A stretch of 64,000 nucleotides of DNA from G963674665 sp963674665. GTDB taxonomy: Bacteria; Desulfobacterota; Desulfovibrionia; Desulfovibrionales; Desulfovibrionaceae. Numbering within the stretch: the stretch's first letter is position 1; every line of letters begins with the position of its first letter. The position numbers were made by a program, and so were the translations under genes. Shown here piece after piece: positions 28,808 through 37,343 of this stretch. The notes below the pieces were generated by a model, which saw only the letters and a program-made list of their open reading frames with translations, was not told the DNA's origin and did no database searches. The stretch spans positions 372,001-436,000 of the forward strand of contig CAXXPL010000005.1 in assembly GCA_963674665.2 (NCBI GenBank). Reading direction: 5' to 3'.

Positions 28808-29807
28808 TAAACCGAGGTCAACCGCAACAGCCAGTACGACGTGCCCGCGGACTCCGGGCTCTCGGAAAACATCTACCATTACTACTGTGACAACGACCGC
28901 CGCCCCAGTCTACACGGTCGCGCACGGTCATGCCCTCGGGCAACGAGATCGTGAACTCCTATGGCACCGGCAAGCTCCAGTCCATCCAGACCCCGGAAGG
29001 CGAGACCACCTTCACCTACTTCTGCGGCTCAAAAGTGCAGTCCATCACCCGGGGCGACGAGGCCATGGCCTTTACTTACGATGGCTCCCTGCTCACGTCC
29101 CTCAGCCAGACCGGCGAATTGAACGCCACCCTGGAGTTCGCGTATAATAGTGATTTCGACATAACCTCCCTCACCTATGCCGGGGGCGCTGTCCTGTACT
29201 CCTATGACAACGACGGCCTGCTCACCGGCGCCGGAGACTTCACCATCGAACGCGACGCGAACAATGGCCTGCCCCTCGCGGTGAGCGATGAGGACAGCGG
29301 CGGCGCCCTGGCCCTTAGCCGCGAGTTCACGCAGTTCGGGGAGCAGGCCGGCAGTTCAGTGACCGTCAATGGCACCGAACTCTTTGCCTGGGAAGTGGAG
29401 CGCGACAACGCGGGCCGCATAACCAGCAAGACCGAGACCCTGAACGGCACCTCAACACTCTATGAGTATGCCTACGACTCCCTTGGCCGCCTCACAGAGG
29501 TCACAGCCAATGGCGCAATCAAGGAGGCGTACACATACGGCGCCAATGGCGCGCGCTCCCTGGAGACAAACGCCTGGCGCGGCATCGAGGATCGCTCCTA
29601 CTCCTATGGCGCGGACCACCGCCTGCTCCAGGCCGGGGACATTACGTTTGAGTATAACGCCGACGGCTTCCTGACCAGCAAGACAGTTGACGGCGAGACC
29701 ACCACCTACACCTACGCCTCCACAGGCGAGCTGCTTGCCGTAAGCCTCCCGGACGGTAGCACCATCGCCTACGAAAACGACGCCCTTGGCCGACGCGTTG
29801 CCAAGTA
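28808..29807 (+). pseudogene. RHS cassette 4: middle core fragment with frameshift
   Basis: Resumes as EVNRNSQYDVPADSGLSENIYHYY. An extra segment near 28900-28925 relative to 34530 shifts the frame; the long open part then runs from ATG 28930 (MPSGNEIVNSYGTGKLQSI) to RRVAKYN at 29814. Contains about ten YD-type repeats (GxLTxxTYxxxG pattern). Confidence 0.85.
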
Positions 29808-29929
29808 CAACTGAGATCCAAAATGTGTAACATTTTGATGATCGAAGGGGTAAGAACAGCCACGCCAAAGGCGGGGCACAGCGGCGCAGCCGCCGGAGCG
29901 CGTCTTTATCTTTTATGCGCTCCGCGTTA
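29808..29929 (+). mobile_element. MITE-like palindromic element, copy 6
   Basis: 122 bp, TA at 29806-29807 and 29930-29931. Removing element plus one TA restores GCC AAG TAC GTA AAC (AKYVN). Best-preserved demonstration of the insertion. Confidence 0.9.
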
Positions 29930-30742
29930 TACGTAAACGGCGTGGTAACAGAGAAATACCTATGGCAGGGGCGCACGCAGCTCCTGGCCGTATACAATGC
30001 CGACGGTTCTTTGAAATCCAGATTCGAATACGCGGACGATCGTCTTCCCATATCCGGAACTATTGGCGGCATGCGCTACTACTTTGCCTACGACCAGGTC
30101 GGCTCCCTGCGCGCTATGATCGATGGCAACGGCACTGTGGTCAAGACCGTGACCTACGACTCATTCGGCAATGTACTGGAGGATAGCAATGAAGCGCTTG
30201 CGGTTCCATTCGGATTCGCTGGTGGTCTGTATGATGCTGATACCGGCTTGGTGCGGTTTGGGTTCAGGGATTATGACGCAGAGGTGGCGAGATGGACTGC
30301 CAAGGATCGCATAGGTTTTGCTGGAGGGGATAGCGATCTTTATGGGTACGTCCAAAGTGATCCGCTAGATAAAATCGATGATTTAGGACTTTATGTTGTG
30401 CCTTTTGTAGGTGAAGTAGGTCCAAGAGGTATTAATTATTATGATCCTTACTACCAACCGCCTCAGCCTTGGTCACCACCAAAAGGTCCTTTTGGACCCA
30501 AGTGTGGTCCCGAAGGATCAAATCTAGCTACTTGGATTCCAGATTCGATTCCTGATGCATGTGAAAAACATGATAAGTGTTATGATGAATGTGCTAAAGC
30601 GTGTGAAGATTACTCTTGTAAGCAACGATGTGATTATAAACTCATGTGGGATTCTATTATATACGGCACTGCAACATACTTTGGTGGTAAAGACGCATAT
30701 GATGCAGCAAAAGAAAAATATGGTTGTCCTAAACCTGATTAA
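29915..30742 (+). CDS. RHS cassette 4: C-terminal core with phospholipase A2-like toxin tip
   Basis: 275 residues, open from the ATG given by the MITE. Core (LWQGRTQLLAVYNADGSL, YYFAYDQVGSLRA, VPFGFAGGLYDADTG, KDRIGFAGGDSDLYGY) is followed by a proline-rich linker (YYQPPQPWSPPKGP) and a Cys-rich domain with CGPEGS and DACEKHDKCYDECAK (about residues 210-224). The HDxCY motif is the His-Asp catalytic signature of phospholipase A2, and Cys spacing is compatible with its disulfides. Likely attacks membrane phospholipids. The downstream gene overlaps its end and encodes a four-helix membrane protein, a fitting immunity partner. Confidence 0.82.
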   Translation: MRSALYVNGVVTEKYLWQGRTQLLAVYNADGSLKSRFEYADDRLPISGTIGGMRYYFAYDQVGSLRAMIDGNGTVVKTVTYDSFGNVLEDSNEALAVPFGFAGGLYDADTGLVRFGFRDYDAEVARWTAKDRIGFAGGDSDLYGYVQSDPLDKIDDLGLYVVPFVGEVGPRGINYYDPYYQPPQPWSPPKGPFGPKCGPEGSNLATWIPDSIPDACEKHDKCYDECAKACEDYSCKQRCDYKLMWDSIIYGTATYFGGKDAYDAAKEKYGCPKPD

Positions 30743-31103
30743 TAGTATTTTTCAGTATATTGCTCGGGTCATCCTTTTGATTACAGGCTTGGGAAATGCT
30801 ATCAGTATTGTATGGTTCTTACAAAGCATTAGTGTTTTTGATTTCTGGATAAATTTATGTCTTGGATTATCGGGTGTTTTTTGCTGTTTCATTAATCTTA
30901 AACAGAAAAAGCAAAGTATTATTTTTTTTTGGCTCATTTTCTTAACAGTTGGAATTTTAGGAGCCTCGCTGAAATTGTACCAGTATCTCAATAGTGACTT
31001 ATCCTTACAAGGAGGAGAGTTATACATTATTATACTCTTTTGCTTTCTGTTAACGACTTTTAACTTACTAAAGCAGAAAGCGCGTGAACGAGATCGGGAG
31101 TAA
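30720..31103 (+). CDS. Candidate immunity protein for the PLA2-like RHS tip
   Basis: 127 residues, four predicted membrane helices (ARVILLITGLGNAISIVWFL, FWINLCLGLSGVFCCFI, IIFFWLIFLTVGILGASL, YIIILFCFLLTTFNLL). ATG 30720 overlaps the toxin stop by 23 bp; longer in-frame starts exist but lie inside the toxin tip. Low GC and topology match the cassette 3 immunity candidate, though the sequences differ. Function inferred from position. Confidence 0.65.
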   Translation: MVVLNLINSIFQYIARVILLITGLGNAISIVWFLQSISVFDFWINLCLGLSGVFCCFINLKQKKQSIIFFWLIFLTVGILGASLKLYQYLNSDLSLQGGELYIIILFCFLLTTFNLLKQKARERDRE

Positions 31104-31502
31104 ATAGTCAGCCCGATACAAGCTTGTTTAGCATTGCTTAGATCACAGTAAGTTTGCGTTGTCTTCCAAACTCGAAAGAGAGCCACAGGGCCAGAAGCAT
31201 AAAAATACCTCAGTTTTCGGCCTCCATTTCGCGAAGTTGAACGCCGAGCACGCCAAGAATAAATTGATGGGGCACCGAGAATACCTTTGACGAAATTTCG
31301 CGCCATGCTGGGTCATGCTTCACAGGCACAATCACCGACTCGGTTCCAGCCTAGCGACGGGAACTCCACCAGGCTTTTCGTCATTGATGGGGCTTGCCGC
31401 TTTTCTTGGGCTTACCTGGGATCAAAATATTCGTGTCACCAACTTATTCCGTCTTCTGTAGCCTCGGCCGGGATCATTCCTGCGCACGCGGTGATGATCC
31501 GA
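31104..31502. other. Spacer between RHS cassettes 4 and 5
   Basis: About 400 bp without a supported gene. GC is intermediate, unlike the AT-rich immunity genes, and it may be a remnant of another insertion. A minus-strand ORF (30752-31306) overlaps the immunity gene and has no recognisable features. Confidence 0.4.
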
Positions 31503-31859
31503 TGATCGAGAGCCAGGCCCTTGCCCTGAGCCGTGAATTCACGCAATTCGGGGAGCAGTCCGGCAATTCGCTTACTGTCAATGGCAGCGAACTCTTTGCC
31601 TGGGAAGTGGAGCGCGACAACGCGGGCCGCATAACCAGCAAGACAGAGACCCTGAGCGGCTCCTCCACGCTCTACGAGTACGCCTACGACTCCCTTGGCC
31701 GTCTCACAGAAGTCACGGCCAATGGCGAAATCAAGGAAGAACATGCATACGGCGCCAATGGCGCGCGCTCCCTGGAGACAAACGCCTGGCGCGGTATTGA
31801 GGAGCGCTCTTACTCCTATGGCGCGGACCACCGCTTGCTTCAGGCCGGAGATACCAATA
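31503..31859 (+). pseudogene. RHS cassette 5: core fragment
   Basis: IESQALALSREFTQFGEQSG ... WRGIEERSYSYGADHRLLQAGD; interrupted by the inverted MITE copy. Core homology begins near 31510. Confidence 0.83.
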
Positions 31860-31979
31860 CCAATCAGAGCGCATACAGCGTAACGTCGCGCTCAGGCGGC
31901 TTTCGCCGCCCTGCCACGCCTTTGGCGTGGCGATTTGCATAACTCAGAGCACGAAAATTTCATTTTCTGCTCTGAGTAA
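31860..31979 (-). mobile_element. MITE-like palindromic element, copy 7 (inverted orientation)
   Basis: 120 bp, TA at 31858-31859 and 31980-31981, same site and orientation as copy 1. Internal CGCTCAGGCGGCTTTCGCCG and CACGCCTTTGGCGTGG correspond to the reverse complement of the inner palindromes of the other copies. Confidence 0.8.
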
Positions 31980-32140
31980 TACGAATACGACGCCGACGGC
32001 TTCCTGACCAGCAAGACAGTTGACGGCGAGACCACCACCTACACCTACGCCTCCACAGGCGAGCTGCTTGCCGTGGGCCTCCCGGACGGCAGCACCATTG
32101 CCTACGAAAACGACGCCCTTGGCCGACGCGTTGCCAAGTA
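31980..32140 (+). pseudogene. RHS cassette 5: short core piece between two MITEs
   Basis: YEYDADGFLTSKTVDGE ... NDALGRRVAKY, flanked on both sides by palindromic elements. Confidence 0.8.
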
Positions 32141-32262
32141 CAACTGAGATCCAAAATGTGTAACATTTTGATGATCGAAGGGGTAAGAACGGCCACGCCA
32201 AAGGCGGGGCACAGCGGCGCAGCCGCCGGAGCGCGTCTTTATCTTTTATGCGCTCCGCGTTA
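32141..32262 (+). mobile_element. MITE-like palindromic element, copy 8
   Basis: 122 bp, TA-flanked, at the AKY site; right end supplies ATG 32248. Confidence 0.87.
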
Positions 32263-33066
32263 TATGTGGATGGGGTGGTAACAGAGAAATACCTATGGCA
32301 GGGGCGCACACAGCTCCTGGCCGTGTACGACGGCTCCGGTTCTTTGAAATCCCGCTTCCTGTATGCCGATGCCCGCATGCCCGTGGCCATGGAAACAGGC
32401 GGGCAGACATACTACCTGGCCTGCGACCAGGTCGGCTCCCTGCGCGCCGTTGCCAATACCAGCGGCACAGTGGTCAAAACCATAACCTACGACTCCTTCG
32501 GCAATATGCTGGAGGACAGCAATGAAACACTTGCGGTCCCATTCGGCTTTGCCGGTGGTCTGTATGATGCTGATACCGGCTTGGTGCGCTTTGGGTACCG
32601 TGACTATGACGCGGAGGTAGGGAGATGGACGGCAAAAGATCCCATTGGGTTTGGTGGTGGCGACATTGATCTGTATGGGTATTGTGGCGGAGATCCTGTT
32701 GATTTGATCGATCCCTATGGCTTAAAAGAAAAACCCTGTGGTAAGGCTGGCTGGGATTGTTGGTTAAAATGTATGAAGAATTACCCTGGAGTAGGTACAG
32801 CTATTTCGCTGGCAACACTTGGAACCTTAGGTAATTTGAAAATACCTGGAATTGAATGGAAAGGTGTTGGTTCACCTTTCACGTCATTATCAAGAAGATT
32901 GGGGTCAAAGGGTCGACTTGCAGGTGGAGCAGAAGTAGTGAGGGGATCTATTAGGAATGTTAAATACCTTGGATGGGGTGGAACGATAGCTGCAGGAGTA
33001 TCAGCATTTGGTTTTGGGTATCTTGCTGGTGCTGGTATAATGTGTGTAATTGAGTGTTCTCAATAG
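32248..33066 (+). CDS. RHS cassette 5: C-terminal core and toxin tip (twin CX3C type)
   Basis: 272 residues, fully open. Core MRSALYVDGVVTEKYLWQG through WTAKDPIGFGGGDIDLYGYCGG; tip after DPYGL is about 120 residues, AT-rich, with CWLKC at its start and CVIEC three residues from the end. Between them lie basic residues (SRRLGSKGRLAGG) and a glycine-rich hydrophobic helix (GGTIAAGVSAFGFGYLAGAG). This is the cleanest member of the three twin-CX3C tips. No known toxin fold recognised. Immunity candidate follows after 17 bp. Confidence 0.8.
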   Translation: MRSALYVDGVVTEKYLWQGRTQLLAVYDGSGSLKSRFLYADARMPVAMETGGQTYYLACDQVGSLRAVANTSGTVVKTITYDSFGNMLEDSNETLAVPFGFAGGLYDADTGLVRFGYRDYDAEVGRWTAKDPIGFGGGDIDLYGYCGGDPVDLIDPYGLKEKPCGKAGWDCWLKCMKNYPGVGTAISLATLGTLGNLKIPGIEWKGVGSPFTSLSRRLGSKGRLAGGAEVVRGSIRNVKYLGWGGTIAAGVSAFGFGYLAGAGIMCVIECSQ

Positions 33067-33083
33067 ATTACTTGAGGTGAGTT

Positions 33084-33497
33084 ATGCAGTCATCTCTTTT
33101 GGTAGCAATCATCGCGGTAGCATTGGGTGCTACAGTAATTGGCTTACACAGATTGCATCTCCATAATCAAGTGAAGAAGAATTTGAAAGAAAGAGCCAGT
33201 GATAACTTTTTAACTTTTTTAGAGCATTTTAAAAGTCGGAAGATTCATAATAAGGTTTTAACCGTTGTATATGATAATCTATCTAGAAGTACAATGGCAA
33301 AAGTGATGCCTGTGCGACCATGTGATGATTTACGGAAAGTCTGGGGTTTTGATGATGATCTTGATGACTTAGTTATTGATTTACAGAGAGAATTAGCAAT
33401 CACCGCCAAAGAAATAAATCAAGAAATGGTTATAAAAAGGCTAAATACGGTCGAAGATTTGGTAGTATATTTATCTGAAATGGTCAACAATTGCTAA
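33084..33497 (+). CDS. Candidate immunity protein for RHS cassette 5
   Basis: 137 residues; GAGGTGAGTT before ATG. N-terminal membrane helix (LLVAIIAVALGATVIGL) followed by a soluble helical domain (DLRKVWGFDDDLDDLVIDL, TVEDLVVYLSEM) that recalls an acyl-carrier-like fold only loosely. The topology is like that of the cassette 1 immunity candidate (one anchor plus a cytoplasmic or periplasmic helical body), matching the resemblance of the two toxin tips. Confidence 0.68.
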   Translation: MQSSLLVAIIAVALGATVIGLHRLHLHNQVKKNLKERASDNFLTFLEHFKSRKIHNKVLTVVYDNLSRSTMAKVMPVRPCDDLRKVWGFDDDLDDLVIDLQRELAITAKEINQEMVIKRLNTVEDLVVYLSEMVNNC

Positions 33498-33536
33498 GAA
33501 AATGCGTTCACATCCCAATTATAAACAGCAGAAAAC

Positions 33537-34652
33537 ATCACACCTTTGTCTATGACACGGGCGGTCTGCTCACCACCTACACCGACCCCAGGGACAACGC
33601 CTACACCTATCTCTACAACGACTACGGACATGTCATCGACGCCGAGGACCCCGCAGGGGGGCATTGGCAGTACGATCAATATACCACGGACCAGGGCGTC
33701 ACCACCACCGTGCTCTCCGCTGAGGGGCAGCTCACTACCTATCAGGACGGCAATGAAGGGGGCGCGCTCAAATCCACAATCACCGCCCCTGATGGCAGCG
33801 TCTCCGAGTACTACCGCAGCGAGGACGAGCTGTATGTGAGCAAGGAGCTCTCCTGTGGCACCTCCCTGGACTTCTATTTTGATCTCGATCCCGAGTACAA
33901 GACCCCGTACCTGGCCACCGGCGTCACCTCCACGGAGAGCGGCCTGAGCCGCGTCATGGGGCAGTTGCGGGAATACCTGGACGACGACGAGGACGGCGCC
34001 TACGACAGGATCGTGGACACGCGCACGCTTAATGGCAGGACCTACACCCTGGAGGAGAACATCGGCGCCGGCGTGATCACCGCCACCTCCCCGGAGGGGC
34101 GCGTCTCCACCGAGACCTATGACACCGAAACCCTGCTGACCCGGGAAAAAGGCATAGCCGGGCTCTACCCCACAACCTATGCCTACGACTCACGTGGTCG
34201 GCTCACTGCCGCCGCCAGAGGGGGCGACACGGACCAGCGCACCGTGAGCTTCACCTATGACGACGCCGGCAACCTGGACACGGTCACCGACCCCCTGGAG
34301 CGCGTCACCAGCTTCACCTACGACGCCAATGGCCGCCGCACCGGTATCGTGCGCCCGGACAGCTCCACCATAGACTTTGACTACGACAACAACGGCAACT
34401 TCACCAGCCTCACCGTGCCCAACGCCTCGGAGCACACCTTCGGCTATACAGAGGTCAACCGTAACAGCCAGTACGACGTGCCCGCGGACTCCAGGCTCTC
34501 GGAAAACATCTACCATTACTACTATGACAACGACCGCCGCCTGGTGCGCACGGTCATGCCCTCGGGCAACGAGATCGTGAACTCCTATGGCAACGGCAAG
34601 CTCCAGTCCATCCAGGCCCCGGAGGGCGAGACCACCTTCACCTACTTCTGCG
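33537..34652 (+). pseudogene. RHS cassette 6: long intact core segment cut off by an IS
   Basis: One continuous frame from TFVYDTGGLLTTYTDPRDN through about twenty YD-type repeats to TTFTYFCG, where the IS1380 element begins. It is the frame-intact sister of cassette 4 and shows what the undamaged core looks like (no MITE at HTFGY|TEVN). No tip is attached. Confidence 0.88.
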
Positions 34653-36393
34653 GGACATGACAGGATGTCCGCATAATTCATAGACACGAATTGTGCGGAA
34701 GATCGCACGCTGAAAAACGCGGTTTTCAGCGTGCTTACGCCACCGATGGCGGCGGGGCGAACTGCGTCCGCCAATCGTGTCGCAACAAGTATATACCTAA
34801 TCTGAGCGATCGACCAGCCTGACACTGCGTCAGCATTGGCATATCATCGCGTTTTTGTTTACAATCACATCCAGCCAGAGGCCATGATCGTTTCACCCAT
34901 ATGGTGGAGGGCCGGATGTCCACGCACAAAATCACCAAAGCAAGCTCCATCGACGATGTCCAGGTCACCAACGACTGTCTGACCAGCCGTGCCGGGCTCA
35001 ATCCCTTCGTTCGCTACCTGCGTGGCATCGACCTGTTCCCGCATCTCGACCGGCTCTTCGGTTCCATGCGCAAACACCCGAAGGGTGCGCCCATTGATGA
35101 GCTGTTCAAGCAGGTACTCTGCTTCCTTTTCGACGGCACAAGCAGGCATCTGGCCTACTTCGACACCCTGGCCAAGGACCCCGGCTACGCCGCTGTCATT
35201 GAAGCCGCCCCTGAGGACATGGCCTCCTCGCACACCATCAAGCGGTTCTACCAGGCCTTCTCCCCGGTGCGGACATACAAGTTCCGCCACCTGCTGCAGC
35301 AGCTCTTCCTTTGGCGGCTCGTGATCACCAAGCCGAAAGTCATCGAACTGAACATCGACACCATGGTCATGGACAACGACCAAGCGCCAAAACGCCACGG
35401 CGTCAAGCCCACCTACAAGAAGGTCCTGGGCTTCCAGCCTCTCCAGATGACCTGGGGCCGCTTCATCATCGACGCCGTTTTCCGTGGAGGCGACAAGCAC
35501 TCCAACAACGGCGACTCCGCAAAGCAGATGATCCGCCACGTCGTGCGCATGATCCGCACCCGCTACAGCCAGACCGTGCCCATCATCATCCGCATGGACT
35601 CCGGCTTCTTCGATCAGGACCTGTTTGCCGAGATGGAGAAGCTCGACATCGGCTTCATCTGCGGCGGCAGGTTCTACGGCGACATCAAAACCATAATCGA
35701 AGCGCTTCCCGAGGCCGCGTTTGACCACCACTTCGGCAAGGCCGACGAGGACGTCTGGCAGTGCTTCGAGTTCGGCGACCGTCGCCAATCCTGGAACCGC
35801 TTCTACAGGGCCATCTTCTGGCGTCCCCTGCTGGAGGAGAAGCAGTACCTTCTGCCTGGCAGCCGACCGGGGACGCTCGCCTACACCAACCTCGGCATGG
35901 GTGGGGCCATCGACCAGCAGCTGCGGGAAGCAGGCATCGGCTGCCTGACCGAGAGCCACGCTGTTATCCACTCCTACCACCAGCGCGGGGCGGACGAGCT
36001 GGTGCACAGGGCCTTCAAGGACTTCGGCTTCGAGGAGTTGCCGTTCCAGCGCTTCATCCCCAACGCCGCCTTCTACTACACCATGCTTCTCGGTTTCTTC
36101 CTGTTCGAGGCCTTCAAGAAGGACGTCAGCGAGCCGGCGGTTTCGGTCCAGGCCCTCCCGACCACGCTTCGCCGCAAGCTGGTGGACGTCGCAGCCAAGG
36201 TCGTCACCCACGCGGGCAGGACCGTGCTCAAGGTCATGGCTGTCACCATGGAATCCTTACGTTTCAAAGAGCTGTGGGAGCGATGTCTCAGCGCTCCACG
36301 GTTCGTCTGGGCATAAACCGGGCGCTGTCCCGTGAACATTGGCGGGAGAGGTGCGCCCTGTGACCGGGAAAAGGGGCCCATTTTGTCAGGTCC
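34653..36393 (+). mobile_element. IS1380-family insertion sequence
   Basis: Ends GGACATGACAGGATG (left) and the complement of GGACCTGACAAAATG (right) are imperfect inverted repeats around a single transposase gene. It sits in the RHS core after codons for YFCG; the continuation of that core (SKVQSITRGDE in cassette 4) is not found on the other side, so DNA next to the IS was lost. No clear target duplication seen. The left 260 bp holds a hairpin (CACGCTGAAAACCGCG-like, about 34708-34735). Confidence 0.82.
34916..36316 (+). CDS. IS1380-family transposase
   Basis: 466 residues, DDE transposase. Features: NIDTMVMDN (first Asp, about residue 148), IRMDSGFFDQDLF (second Asp) and the YHQRGADELVHRAFKDFG region with the C-terminal acidic residue, all typical of IS1380. 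Start ATG 34916 follows GGAGGG. Open along its length, so the element may be active. GC matches the chromosome, unlike the surrounding toxin tips. Confidence 0.93.
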   Translation: MSTHKITKASSIDDVQVTNDCLTSRAGLNPFVRYLRGIDLFPHLDRLFGSMRKHPKGAPIDELFKQVLCFLFDGTSRHLAYFDTLAKDPGYAAVIEAAPEDMASSHTIKRFYQAFSPVRTYKFRHLLQQLFLWRLVITKPKVIELNIDTMVMDNDQAPKRHGVKPTYKKVLGFQPLQMTWGRFIIDAVFRGGDKHSNNGDSAKQMIRHVVRMIRTRYSQTVPIIIRMDSGFFDQDLFAEMEKLDIGFICGGRFYGDIKTIIEALPEAAFDHHFGKADEDVWQCFEFGDRRQSWNRFYRAIFWRPLLEEKQYLLPGSRPGTLAYTNLGMGGAIDQQLREAGIGCLTESHAVIHSYHQRGADELVHRAFKDFGFEELPFQRFIPNAAFYYTMLLGFFLFEAFKKDVSEPAVSVQALPTTLRRKLVDVAAKVVTHAGRTVLKVMAVTMESLRFKELWERCLSAPRFVWA

Positions 36394-36512
36394 TGGATGC
36401 TCACAGCCCAACCACCGTCAATTCCTCTCCCGAATCGGCGGTATGTCGTGCTGCAGTCCCAAGTTTTGTCGCTGGAGCGTTTTCGCATCGCCCGGATCGC
36501 TCGATTTAGGTA

Positions 36513-36821
36513 TTGGCTAACACAACACAGCCCATCCTAAACATACATATTGTTCCATCGATTGAGCATGGAGTGCCTACTCACATCAATAGAGATTTAC
36601 CAGCTTCTGGATATTGGGACTATCCAATTGCGGACGTAAAGCCTGAAGATGTTGACATGCGTTATATCGGACACTATGATTATAATTTATTGGGAATTCG
36701 AGACTTTGAGTTTTATCGAGTTAAAATTGTTAATTCGAAGATTGAAAACTCGATAATTGGTCGTGATGCCCTAATTAGAGTTTCACATGCCAAGGTTATA
36801 CTAACCAAAGAAAATTTTTGA
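36513..36821 (+). CDS. Small AT-rich ORF, unknown (possible orphan immunity or tip remnant)
   Basis: 102 codons from TTG (or from an internal ATG near 36658). Contains GYWDYPIADVKPEDVD and IGHYDYNLLGIRDFEFYRVKI; no family recognised. AT-rich like the immunity genes and placed between the IS and the next RHS core, so it may be the leftover of the cassette whose tip was lost with the IS. Confidence 0.35.
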   Translation: MANTTQPILNIHIVPSIEHGVPTHINRDLPASGYWDYPIADVKPEDVDMRYIGHYDYNLLGIRDFEFYRVKIVNSKIENSIIGRDALIRVSHAKVILTKENF

Positions 36822-36862
36822 TAATAAATAAGGACTGAATCTGGCCATCTCTCCCCATCGCC

Positions 36863-37228
36863 TTGAACTGTCGCTACGACTACGACTCTCTGGGGCGGCT
36901 CACCGAAGTCCGGCTTAACAGCGCGGTGGTCGAGTCTTATACCTATGGCGCAAATGGCGCACGCTCCCTGGAGACAAATACCCGGCGCGACATCACGGAC
37001 CGCTCCTATGCCTATGACGCCGAGGATCATCTGCTTACTGCCGGGGACCTGAACTTCAGCCACGATATCGACAGCTATCTCACGTCCGTAACCGATGCCG
37101 CCACCTTGGAGACCACCACCTACCAATACTCCAGCCGTGGGGAGCTGCAACAGGTGGACCTGCCCGACGGCAGGATTGTGACCTACAGCCACGATCCCAT
37201 GGGGCGGCGCGTTGCCAAGTACAACTGA
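36863..37228 (+). pseudogene. RHS cassette 7: diverged core fragment
   Basis: RYDYDSLGRLTEVRLNSAVVESYTYGANG ... LPDGRIVTYSHDPMGRRVAKYN. It is more diverged from the other cores (about 50-60 percent by eye) until RRVAKY, yet carries the MITE at exactly the same place. That implies gene conversion or recombination downstream of this point. Confidence 0.82.
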
Positions 37229-37343
37229 GATCCAAAATGTGTAACATTTTGATGATCGAAGGGGTAAGAACAGCCACGCCAAAGGCGGGGCATAGCGGCG
37301 CAGCCGCCGGAGCGCGTCTTTATCTTTTATGCGCTCCGCGTTA
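37222..37343 (+). mobile_element. MITE-like palindromic element, copy 9
   Basis: 122 bp, TA-flanked, at the AKY site; right end supplies ATG 37329. Confidence 0.87.
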
